A stretch of DNA of 64,000 nucleotides from the NCBI GenBank assembly GCA_018389105.1, contig JACATO010000604.1:372001-436000 (forward strand), read 5' to 3'. The stretch is from Nautilus pompilius (Eukaryota > Mollusca > Cephalopoda > Nautilida > Nautilidae). Under the pieces are notes generated by a model. The model searched no databases. It worked only from the letters and a program-made list of their open reading frames with translations, and was not told the origin of the DNA. This document shows, in pieces, positions 49,680 to 60,602 of this stretch (positions are counted from its first letter, which is position 1; each line of letters starts with the position of its first letter). The translations under genes were made by a program, and so were the position numbers.

Positions 49680-49722
49680 TTAACACAAAGACAATGAGGT
49701 AATTTTAGTTCACTATCATCAT

Positions 49723-50012
49723 TTAGTTATACCAAGCAGCACCACGTTTGAGATGGCTACCTATGGTATTATCTATTTTGTGTCTCCCGATAAGAAGACA
49801 TGGAATAAGCTGGGATGTCACCTCCATGGGCAAAGACGTGGTGTTGACGATATCAGCAAGGGCTTTCTCATCAACCATATCGTTTTTTTCTTCAAGGGCA
49901 CTCAAAATGATGCAACTGTCAGAAAATAGAAATAGTCTTGCTGCATCAGAATATTCTGCAAACATCTTGGTGGTTATTAGAAGGGAGATTGGCTTTCTTT
50001 TCCTGAACAGAA
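49723..50012 (-). pseudogene. Unidentified coding-like segment
   Basis: A minus-strand frame is open from about 50012 to 49723. It includes LVLFRKRKPISLLITTK, FAEYSDAARLFLFSD and EEKNDMVDEKALADIV, and ends GAAWYN. Composition is protein-like with mixed charge, unlike the random ORFs nearby. An acceptor-like TGGTTCTGTTCAG precedes it on the minus strand. No family is recognised. It could be an exon, a retrocopy fragment or part of a transposon. Confidence 0.25.
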
Positions 50013-50029
50013 CCAGTTCAGTCTAATTT

Positions 50030-52520
50030 AAATATAGGTGCTAATGAACAGGAACCATACTCTTGTCATGAGGAAATAACTGTGATGGTTTTTGTCGTCT
50101 CTTTTTTCTTTCTTTTAATGAAAAATGCCAAACTTAAAAATTTTGTTGTTGTTGTCATTGTCGTTCTGATCTTCTCCCAATTTTTTTTTCTGCTCTGTTT
50201 ATTTTTCATTACATTCTCCCAAACTTGCCTTTATCAGGTTTTCACTTTCCAACAGGATGCCAGTCAGATGTAGGATATCTTTTTGTTTTCTTTCTTTCAA
50301 CCTAAACATCTTTAAGCCAAATAGTTAGTTCTTCATTTCTTTCCTTACTTCAAAAGAAAATGAAAACCTTTACTTCTCACAAAGTCCAGAGTAAGAATAT
50401 TTTCTGAACCATTCAACAGTAGATGGAATGAATACTGAATTTTCTTTTCACTGAATTTCAAAGACCAATAGCACCTTTTAATTCTGACCCTGACAACTAA
50501 TCTATTCTATCACAGACTTTTAAAAAAAAAAAATAAATAAATAACTTGACTGTATTTTAATTTTTAAGAGAAGCTCAGTAAATTCAAAAGTTTTAAAATA
50601 TGTATTGACTCTTCTGTCAAAAAGAACACAAATAACTTTGTGTCTCTTAGTTGTACATAGTGTTCAATGACATTGGCATGGATTCTGCCCTTATTACTAC
50701 TAGTAAAGGAAACTGGCACTAGTTTTAACAGGGGTAAAATGTTATAACACCAGCAATTATAGATGAACTGTAATCTATGCTTCTTTTTTTTTTACATTGA
50801 TTATAGCTTCATCTATATGCTTAATTAGAAATTACTGGTATTATAACACTTTGCTCCTGTAACAACTGGCCCCAATGGCTCCTCCTCACTTTAGAGAAGC
50901 ATAGAAATATGTAATAATGTTTTCTGAAGTACCGATGTCAGAATATTTAGCTACTTATTTCTGATTCATTTGTACACAGTATTTAAAATAAATAATAAAT
51001 AGTAGAGATACATGTTAAAAATGAATGTAGTTTGGAGTTCTTTTTTGTGGTATAACCTGGTTCAGTTCTAAACCAGTCTGATCGGGAGGCCTGACATTAT
51101 AGAATGCCTAGAAACTGTATAAATTATCATAAATTATTTGTTCTCTAAGCCATGATCAGCATAGCTTTGTGTTAACTATTGCTGAATATTATTACTCTCA
51201 TGTTTAGTGAAGGAATCTGATATTAGTAATGCATGCTTTCCTCCATTCTCATACTTTTAAAATCTACTTATCCATTAAGGGAATTTTTTTATTTTCGTTT
51301 AAAATTTTTGGATTAAACAGAGAATCAATACAATTACCTGGATTTTTAAAATAATCGCAGGTCTGCGAAGACATATTTTAATTTACTCCATGAATAAAGA
51401 TATCTTTTGCTTTAATGTATCTGTCTCTAAAATTAACTTTCAACAGTTTCAGTAAATTTAAACTTTTATTATCTTATAAGAATGAACCGGGATATATATG
51501 GTACTTTCTCCTGTAAAGGAGATCACAAACAACCCCATCTGTATAAAAGCTGTGCATGCTGGTTAAACAGCAAAATGCATGACAAAAGTGTATAATTTCA
51601 ACATAATTGACTCTCTTTTTTTAAATAGGGTTTTTACTATAGCACTGGACTGTATGTGGTTATTAGTAATTCTTTCTGGATCTAGATAAAAAATAAACAA
51701 AATTTCAGGGAGGGACTGAATGGAGAAGTATTGTTGTTGTGTGTTTGTTTTTTACAGTAGAATGGGATCGAAAGGAAATAGAGCAGTACCCGCCATGTGA
51801 ACTATGAACATGGTGCTATTCCTGCATTTAGGTAAATTTATGGCTTGTTTTGTAGCACACTACTTGCATTGTCTAAATGGCATTTGGTTGGGAAAAGGAG
51901 AAAAATAAGCCTACACTGTCCCCAGGAGGTAGCTTGTTAGGAATACAGGAAGATAATCAGGGTAATATATGTTGAAATATATAGGTATCTTTAGCCTAGA
52001 TTCTATTTATAAATTTGACCGACTTATTCCTGCTTCACCTAGATTATTGATATCTGTGTCAGGTTTGCATGTGTGTAATGGCTGCAGAGGTAAAATGAGT
52101 TATAATGGCAGGAGAGTGGAGGAGAGAGGCAGTTAGCTTCAGCAAACAGGAATGAAGACAACCGGAGGTTTTGTTTCTTTTGTTTGTTTTTTTTTTCCAG
52201 CCATTTAACTAAAAAAATTTTTTTTTAATTTTTAAGGGGTTGGAAGAAGGGGAGTAAAAAGCATTACTATTTCTGATAAAGTGTCGACTTTAGCATAAAA
52301 GTACCATCAAACAAACCTTGTGGGGAAGGGGGGTCCTTCACAAGGCACATGCCAGGTCTCGACCAATCAATCGATTTCATGCATCATAAACAAAACCCAT
52401 CTATTTCTCTTTAGACTCCTTACTTTGTAGGGTCCCAACCAACACAACTGCTTCGGTTTGCTGTGGAGAGGGGCCCCACTTGGGCAACAAGCACCAAGTT
52501 TGGACTTGTGCAAGTCTAGA
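50030..52520. other. Non-coding
   Basis: AT-rich, with A- and T-tracts. Nothing assigned. Confidence 0.5.
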
Positions 52521-52530
52521 GGTTAGTTCC

Positions 52531-52600
52531 CTACTATTGGCTAAGATGGCGACGCTGGTGTCAGCGCGTGCGGAACCTCAAGCTGTGATTGGTAAACATG
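52531..52600 (+). promoter_or_regulatory. Promoter-like YY1/CCAAT cluster
   Basis: CTATTGGCT (reverse CCAAT) at 52534 lies directly upstream of AAGATGGCGAC at 52543, a strong YY1-type site. CpG-containing TCAGCGCGTGCGG and a second ATTGG at 52588 follow. The ATG inside the YY1 site opens a frame (MATLVSARAEPQAVIG) that runs about 70 codons, with a donor-like TGTGGTAACC at about 52640. This could be a start-site region of a gene, but no product is recognised. Confidence 0.3.
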
Positions 52601-53249
52601 CGAAAACAGTGCCATGTGTCCAAGCTTCAAGAAGTCTCAACTGTGGTAACCTTGTTATTGGCAATCCCTGCTTACAGTTGCGGGTGCCAAACAAACTTTT
52701 TCAAAGTGTCAAGTTGGTTTTAAAAAGATTATTTGAGAAGCAAAATGGTACAAGAACGATTTAAGTGGACTTTCAGTAATTTCTGTTTAGAGTAGAACTG
52801 CAAGAAATATAGAGAAAATAATAAAAGCTTTCACTGAAATGAGAGAAAGAAATGTTGATTTCTAATAAATGGTAATTACTAAAGTATATATTTTTCCTAA
52901 AATTTTTTTAAAAAATTATTAACACTGTTGGTATGTAATGTCATGGTAATTATTTTTGTACTAATGATATGGTGGAGGCCCTCCTGAGTGTTGCACATCA
53001 TGGCCCACACAATGACCTAGTTTCGTCAGTGTTTCCTGTTTCTATGGTGGCCATGTTGTTACAAGCAAGGAAAAGTACCGTTTGTTTTCTTCATCTCCTG
53101 AGTTCGTTTACAGAAGCAAAGAGCACTTCTTTTCACTTTTTGAGTAGCATCTTTGGATACCATTACTCTTCTTTACAAGCTTCTGCATTTGTGTATTTAA
53201 TGCTGCTCGTGGATATTTGTTAGAATGCAACCTATAATCCGGTCTTTTC

Positions 53250-53263
53250 GTTGCCATGGCAAT
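53250..53263 (+). promoter_or_regulatory. RFX X-box-like palindrome
   Basis: GTTGCCATGGCAAT matches GTNRCC-N2-RGYAAC at all but the last position. It is the second X-box-like site in the window. Confidence 0.35.
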
Positions 53264-53369
53264 GCAGCCAGCCAGCTAGACAGACATTGCTGCTGCGAGG
53301 CTTCATCATGATGAGAGAACTGCATTGCTGAAAATCAATATCCATGCATTCTCCAAAGATTGCTCAGTT

Positions 53370-53400
<31 letters not shown>

Positions 53401-56139
53401 GAACTGGAGAAAAGCTGACATTGAGACATCATGTTATTTGTGAAGCATCAGAAATTGTTTTTGTTTTTTAATTAATATTCTGTGCTCAAGTGTTACTAAA
53501 CCACATAAACCGAATCAGTATCAAGGGGAGGGGAAAAAACACCTCTGAAACATTCTGCTCTGTGATCATCAAGTGCAATTTTATAGGGAAAAAAAAAAAA
53601 AATTTTACTGAATTCTGTTTCATAGCTGAGATAGTTCCTGATTATTCACCAGGAAATTCTGCACAAACGTATCTGTTCATGAATATTCTTGAAATGTTCA
53701 CGGCAAGTTTATGAATATGTAACACAGGGGGATGCAAAGAATATGAAATGGGGCCTTTTCTCTGCTAACAATTAAAGAACGGCTCTGTGAAAGCTGACAG
53801 CAAACTATTCTTGCAACCACCCCGTTCTTGTTTGTTTTGTTTTTTTTTTTAAATTCTTTCTTCCCTGACCATCATCTGCAACCCTTGTTGTGGGAAGGAA
53901 AAAAAAAAAAAGTGCACTTATTGCCGTTGAATGTGGCCGAGGCACTGCCCTCGTGTCGTTTGTTAATGTTCCCAAAAATCATTCTAAAAGCGCAGGCACG
54001 TTTCAGATCAGCGAGAACAAAGGTTGAGGATTTTTAGAAAAAGTGCCGTGCAGAAATGGAAAGTTATTGTTTGTCTCTCTGATTTCTGCCAAGTGTTTAG
54101 GACAAAGCACTGGAAAGAACATTGCTTTTGCTTTCTTGGGTCAGATTTTAGGCTTGTTTCTTCAAGAAACCCAACAGTGTTATTAGCCGTGCCGCGCCCC
54201 ACCCCTCCAGTCAGTTGACTGCAGCTGCAGTGAACTACTTGAATAGTTTTATTTTCAATGAAATGTGTTTCCTTCCTTCCCTTTAATTGTTCTGTTCTGG
54301 AAATTAAAAGTGGTTGTTTTGATAGACATACAGCCCAACATGGAATTCCCGTCACCTAACTATTGGATCATGTTATTGGGTGTGGAAAATGATAGATTAT
54401 GTATTTGACAACAGTCATATTTGTGGATGCACATAATGGATCATTGTGTAGGACCTTTTGATGGTGGAAAAAAAGTCTTGTATGACAAAGATTTTGAAAA
54501 TAAACTTTCCTCATTACACATATGCACTTTCTAACACTCATGTGCTTACATACGCGTAACTGTGAGCCCTGATAAATTGATTTATGTGCAAACAGTGGAT
54601 ATATTTCATTGGTGAGTTCACACTATGACCACAAAAGTATAAATGTAATATGGGATCAGCTTAGTTTGTTTTTTTGCTCTCCTTGGTTTGGCGCTGAGAA
54701 GATATCTCCTTAGTTCCACTGGAGGAGCAGGAGGGATGGGGTGGGAGTTTGCTGAACAGCCAACCGACAGATTTACACTTTATTAGGAAGTACTAGTCAC
54801 TGACCAGAACAGCCTACTTCCTGTTCTTCCACTATAGGGGGTTCTTGATTTTGAATTCTCTCTCCTCTTTCCCATTCCCTCCATGCTCTCAATCTTTTGT
54901 GTCGCAGTTGGTTCTATGCTGTCAGAAAAGAGACATGCATTCTTATGACCCCCTCCCTTCCCCCAGCAGAAACGCCACTCACACACCCTGCCGTGGGTGC
55001 TTTCCAGGGTGGAGGGGACCTTACGCCGACCAGACGTGTTTTTGCAACTCCTGCATGCAGCCCGCAGAGGGAGCTCTCCCACCCAACCCACCCCTTCGGT
55101 GTTTTAAAGTTTCTGTTATTCTTTCATGAAAGAAATCTGTTCTCAGTCACAGACTAAATTCTAAACCGTTTTCTTTCTTTTTTTTTTTTTGTTTACATTT
55201 CTCTTCGCATTAAAAATAACCTTTAATTGGTCCCATGTGTGTGTTTCACTCCAAATAAACTTAAAAGGGTTTTGATTGATGGAGTGAAGTATCTAAAGAT
55301 GTGACATGCAGTTTGTTTTTTTTTTTTTTGTAATCGGTAATGAATTCTCCTAATATTTTTAAAGCTGCATGTGCATTGTACTGATGGCTATCTTCATCCT
55401 GCTGCGTGGATTAAGGTCCTACCACAAAACTTTAATCCCAAAAAGAACTGTTCAGCACTGAATACGATGTCGACATTTTGTTGGCTGAAGATGAGGCTAC
55501 AAAAAAAAAAAAAACTAGAAATTTGGAAAAGCACCTCCCCCACAAGAACTCTTCAAGATCAGCAGGATTGCTGCCATTTATTGAGCTCTCAATTTATTAT
55601 CAAACCAACAGGGAAAGAGTTTTAAAAATCCCATGTAAGTGTTATTATACATGTGCTCAGAAGTCATAGGGTACTGCTATTGCGCACTAGGGTTCTGAGG
55701 AAAGATGCAAATAGAATCTGTGTACTCTTCCAAGTAAAACTTGTAATAAGATTTTAAAAAAAAAACATTTTGCATTTGAATTATTAACTTATTTGTATAT
55801 ATGTATGTGGGTGTGTGCTGCTTGTAAATTACCTGAAAAATAATTATCAAGAGAGACTGGATACATTGTTAGCACAGTCATATCTAAAGAAACTAGTTTT
55901 ATTCTTGTGAGTAAATGCACGTAAGTTGGTTTTTCTCAAGAGGAATTTGCAGAGAATCTGTGGGATTTGTTATAAATTATAAACATGAAAAATTAAAACT
56001 CATAAATTGCATTTGTTGGATTTTCGTGCCCAATTATCTTGAACCAATTGGTGAACCGTTTTCAAATGTAAAACGGTTTGTTCCATATATTAGTTTGGGA
56101 GCTCCTGTCTCTCCCCTAATGTTATTTAGGGAACCATCA
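53264..56139. other. Non-coding; GC-richer patch 54.7-55.1 kb
   Basis: T-tract followed by A-tract at 53369-53400. The 54680-55110 patch is GC-richer with overlapping ORFs in several frames but no recognised domain. The rest is AT-rich. Confidence 0.4.
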
Positions 56140-56335
56140 TAACATCAAAGCCATTCTCTCTCTCTTCATCTTGTTATTGATAGACTGGCCCAGTTTTAGG
56201 TAGTTTGGCTGCATTGGCCTCAAATTCTCTAATGACTCGATATTTGGGTGACTTGCTCTTGGTGATATTTCAGCGATATTATCCTATCGAAATTAGATTC
56301 TGCTTCTGGACGCCTTGTTACTACCTCTTTGATCT

Positions 56336-56560
56336 CTAACTCATGTCATCAGGGCATCCTTTATCCACATCAGCAGTTTCTCCCTGCAATTTGAGCATCC
56401 TAATTGACAGATCAGACAGCACCTCAGCTTTCCAAACATCAAAAGGGTTTTTACAACTATAATTGCTGCTTTGGTACACTGGTCTTGTAGCTCTAACAAG
56501 GTCTTTGTTCACTTTTAACAAAGAAGATGATGCCTCTGGTGACAGAAAACAACCAGTGAT
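56336..56560 (-). pseudogene. Unidentified coding-like segment
   Basis: A minus-strand frame after an acceptor-like TTGTTTTCTGTCACCAG reads LKVNKDLVRATRPVYQSS and NPFDVWKAEVLSDLSIRML, ending DDMS at a stop. A similar protein-like frame resumes beyond the stop (EIKEVVTRRPEAESNFDRI). Family unknown; possibly a decayed transposon or gene copy. Confidence 0.2.
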
Positions 56561-57114
56561 GATGATGATACCCTCTGCAGCTGGAAATTGACATCAGCAA
56601 TGTGTTGTGAAAGTTTTTCAACTCATTACTGTAATTTGCCTTTCAAAATGACTTTAATAATAATAATAATTGAAAATTATTTTAAATTCTCAATAATTTG
56701 GATTTTTGTTTTATACTACAGGTAAATTAATTGGAAAACTTTCACGGATTTTAGGTGTAAATTAGAATAAAAATTACATTCACTCTAGACATTTACCTTT
56801 TGAAATTAGTTCTGTCACTACTACTTAGGGATGAGAAAAGTCTTGAGTAATCATCTACTTCTTTGAAAATTACCCCATCACCAACAAACTCCTGCATCAC
56901 CTCTGACTACAATGTAAGTTCATTAGCGAGTTCAATTATTACTACTCAGGTGATCTCTTTCTATAAATACCAACCATCACTGATAACACACACACACCCC
57001 ACCCATTTTTTTTCTATTTCTTTTGTTTATAGCAATTGCTTACAAGAGAGACAACCCTAGTGATGCATATTTCCACATGTGGCTGGACACCTCCAGCTAA
57101 GACTGAATCTGAGG

Positions 57115-57187
57115 GTTGAGAATCAAAACCAGGCCCCAACCTTACCAGCCCCAGTAGTTTACCAATGGATCTAGCTAGCAGCACAGA
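57115..57187 (-). mobile_element. tRNA-derived SINE head
   Basis: Minus strand: GATCCATTGGTAAACTACTG, GGGCTGGTAAGGTTGGGG and B-box-like TGGTTTTGATTCTC. Body sequence may continue to about 57070. Confidence 0.55.
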
Positions 57188-57189
57188 GC

Positions 57190-58430
57190 CCCCTAATAAT
57201 TGTTTATTCTTCTATAACACGACTATCAACACCCAACAAGAACCATTTAAACTAATTTCACGCTTCATTACCAGGGAGGGAGGGTTACAGTCAATACATG
57301 AAGGGGCTGCTTACAGATTGGTAAAAGCTACTCAGTTAAAATGAAAGTTTAAGAGAGAGAAGAAAAAAGGAAACTACACAGTGAACCTGGAAATGGATAT
57401 TGTGTAGGTTGCAACTTCTTGCAGCGCCCACCTCCTCTTCCTTGTAATTGCTCTCCTGCTAGTCTATACCAATAGAGAAAAGGAACCGACTGGTGCCTTT
57501 GATGTAGGTAGGGTTGGAACAGAATCCAGCCAGGTTCCATCTACTCGGTGAGTGCTGTCTGTACCTGTCATTCTTGGCAGAGGCTCAGCAATTTTATCGA
57601 TTAAATTAGTTAATTATTTTGTTATTACTACTGCTGCTGAACATAAGTGGCCTTTCTGGTAATGGCCCCCAGGAGAGGATACTGAACCATAATATAGTTA
57701 ATTTTAAAATCATTCCAGGCGCTAGTGTATCGCAGAGCTTTCAGCATCCCCTTTTGAGACGCAGACTCTAAAGTGATCAGATAACATGAAACCAGGTTTG
57801 AGCAGGTAGGCAGGACCCCCCCTTTTTTTCTTTCTTTCATTTTTCTTTGTTTCTTATCTTTTGCACTGTTTGTTGTTACGTGCAACATTTGCTTGGTGGT
57901 TATTCACAGAAATAAGCAATTTAACCCCTAAAAGATAGCTAGTTATAAGGCGAGTTTAAGTGGCAGGGAGTTTACAACTTGCTTGGAGACACTTTTTTTG
58001 CCCCACCCCCACCCCTCTAAGAAATGGATATTTAGCATGTTTTAAAACCATTTTAAGGCTCACCTTTAGCAGCTCCACTGGGAAAAGCAATCTATGAATG
58101 TATAACACTTTGGCTTTAAAAGAAAAAAAAACCCTTACTATTTAATGGAGTAGGGCTTGAGGGTGTTAGCCAACTCCCTGTGAAACAAGAAAGCTATTAA
58201 CTAAAACAAAATATTTGGTGAGAAGCACCTGTTCTTTCTCAGATTGTGAACTTTTAAAACAGTGATCCATCAAACTATATAGTTTAAATTATCCAAGGTA
58301 ATCTAATAACTGTATCTAATTATTCAAATAGAAAAGTCTTTTGACCTCTTTCTGACTGTTTATATCCTTAATAAAGTAGGGTTTCCATGACTTTACATTG
58401 TACTCCAAAATTAGTTGGACCATCTGGAGT
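57190..58430. other. Non-coding
   Basis: No assignment. Short C- and A-tracts only. Confidence 0.45.
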
Positions 58431-58511
58431 TCTCATGGGTCACCTATCTGAGTACCAACCAGTCTTTGCACTGGTAATTGGGTGTGAATTGGTATGGTAT
58501 GTTCCTGTAGG
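58431..58511 (-). pseudogene. 5S rRNA-derived pseudogene (or 5S-headed SINE)
   Basis: The plus-strand segment 58438-58462, GGTCACCTATCTGAGTACC followed by AACCAG, aligns to the complement of animal 5S rRNA (GGTCTCCCATCCAAGTACT then AACCAG) with about 20 of 25 positions identical. After a gap of about 20 nt, GGGTGTG, GGTATGG and GTAGG follow in the order expected for the complement of the 5S 5' end. The promoter region is incomplete, so it is not a functional 5S gene. Confidence 0.5.
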
Positions 58512-60064
58512 TTAACACTTTCTTCTACACTTCTTAGCTAAAGATCAGAACCCCACACATACTGACTGTCATAACTGTGGACTCTTCAGTGAAACAGCCT
58601 GCCCTATACTTTATACACAAATCAATTAGTAATTATAATTTCATGTGCATCAGCAGATGACTTTTTAAAAAATCCGTTTGTGTAAAAGAAAATTTATTTT
58701 CAAGCTTTTGTCACATAAGACGTTCATCAAAATGTCTTTTACTCTTGATGACTTTTTAACAAATCTACAATTATGACTCTGTGTGTAAAGGAAATTTTAT
58801 TTAATATAGTTGCAAAAGAATTATGAGTAAGTGTAATAAGTCAGGAAACTTATAACAAGCAAAATTCTCTGGTTGCACACACACACACACACACTGCTAT
58901 AAATGAAAATGCTTTTATTCATTTAGTCCATCTATATTAAAAGAACCATGTGTAAAATAATGGGTGATAAGTGTAAATAATATTTCTTTAAAGTAGGAAT
59001 TTAAGAGAAAGAAGTTTTGAGGGTATGATTATATTCACTCGCATCCACACAAACAAACAAACAGCTGCTATTGAACATCCAGGGAGAAATCTTAAATCTT
59101 GTATCTGTAATACTGAGTTAAACTGAACTGTTATTATAAAGAAGTTTCATATTAATTTTTTTTTTTTCCTTGCTGTCTCAAGGGCTTTTTTTTGTGCATA
59201 ATTTATAATCAGCTATATTATGGAAACTGAATGAATCCAATTGATTATCTCCCTTGCAGCATTTGTTTAAGTTATACGAATATAATTGTGTTACAGTTCA
59301 AGTTAAAGTTATAATACAATTTTTATGTTTATTCAGTCAAAAAAATCAAAGCAATGCACAAGTTCATTAGATATTTCATATGGCTGTAAGTTTCCATTAA
59401 CTGGAATGGATCATATAAGCTAAGCCATTATGATACTTTCCTTAAAAACCTCTCTCTCTCTCTCTCTCCCTCTCTCTCTCCATCACCTGCATAGAACACC
59501 ATCTGTTTGTGAGCAGACATGGTTTACTCTGTAACTAGAAGCATTTTTTGGATAATTTAACCCGCATGATTAACTTTTATTACTCTTCTTCAGTTAATTT
59601 AAACTGCTAATGCTTTCCAAACAAGTGGAGATGAAACAATAACTCTTCTGTTAAGAATAACCACAAAAACTGCTTTGTGCACATCATGGTTTGTGTGGGT
59701 CAGCGCAATTCGCAGTGTTATCCACCATCAGCAATTTGTATGAACTTTTGTTTTTTTGTTGTTTCTTTTTATCTCCAGTGAGAGAGAGAGAGAGACTGAG
59801 GTGGTTAAATAGTGGCTGGATCATGACAAAGACAACTGTGTCTAGACTTCTGAGTGTACCCCACCCTCCTCCCATTATTCAGTTAAATGCCTGCATTTTT
59901 TTCATCAGCTCAAGGCGCAGAACCATCCCTGACCGTCTTATGAAAAGGAAATAATTAATTGTTGATTGCCCATTCTTGAAATGTTCATAGCCAGTCATTA
60001 CTGTCAATATTTTTCTCGTGCGTATTTATAGCAAATGTTCGGAGTTAATGACAAGATATTTGTT
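58512..60064. other. Non-coding, simple repeats
   Basis: (CA)n at 58876-58894 and (CT)n at 59451-59480. No coding signal. This lies downstream of the receptor gene on the minus strand. Confidence 0.5.
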
Positions 60065-60070
60065 TTTATT
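60065..60070 (-). terminator. Candidate poly(A) signal AATAAA
   Basis: First canonical AATAAA on the minus strand after the stop codon at 60603, implying a 3' UTR of roughly 0.55 kb. AATAAA is common by chance in AT-rich DNA. Confidence 0.35.
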
Positions 60071-60602
60071 TTGTTTTTAATATTAAAGCAATCTTTTGGA
60101 AATGTACACACACACACATATATATAAAGGAATAATTTAATGGTCACACTGAAAGCACCCTACCCTAATGAATTGCAGGGAATACACTTTTAAGACAAGT
60201 TAGTGAAGTTGTTCACTCAGGCCCTTGACCCATTGACGTTAGTAGCATCATTGTTGCTCCACATGTGGCAGCACTATGGTTACGCGAGAGAACTGTCTGC
60301 CGCAAATACCGTGGCATGTTTCTGACATGGTACTGTAAGTGTAGCATCAGTTTTATGAATATGAAACAGTAGAGATAGTAAAGTACACCTGATGATAAAA
60401 CGCATGTGGATGAACTGATTCGAATACTTGTGTTTGAGTTTATAGCCATGATGTATTATATTTTGCCTGAATAGAACTACAGGTTTGACTGATTTAGTGG
60501 TTTTCTTGCAATTGACCCTACAAAATTTTTGGAGCATTCATTAGGAAAAATGAATGTGCAAATTGCTTTTGCTAGAATTAAGCATGCAATCTTGTTCAGT
60601 GC

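Noticed and set aside
49228-49702. Four ORFs of 67-104 codons on both strands
   Set aside because: All lie in the SINE and its flanks; GC-rich SINE bodies are open in several frames by chance.
55050-55085. CTCF-like site (CCCGCAGAGGGAGCTC)
   Set aside because: Several core positions differ from the known motif; not strong enough to annotate.
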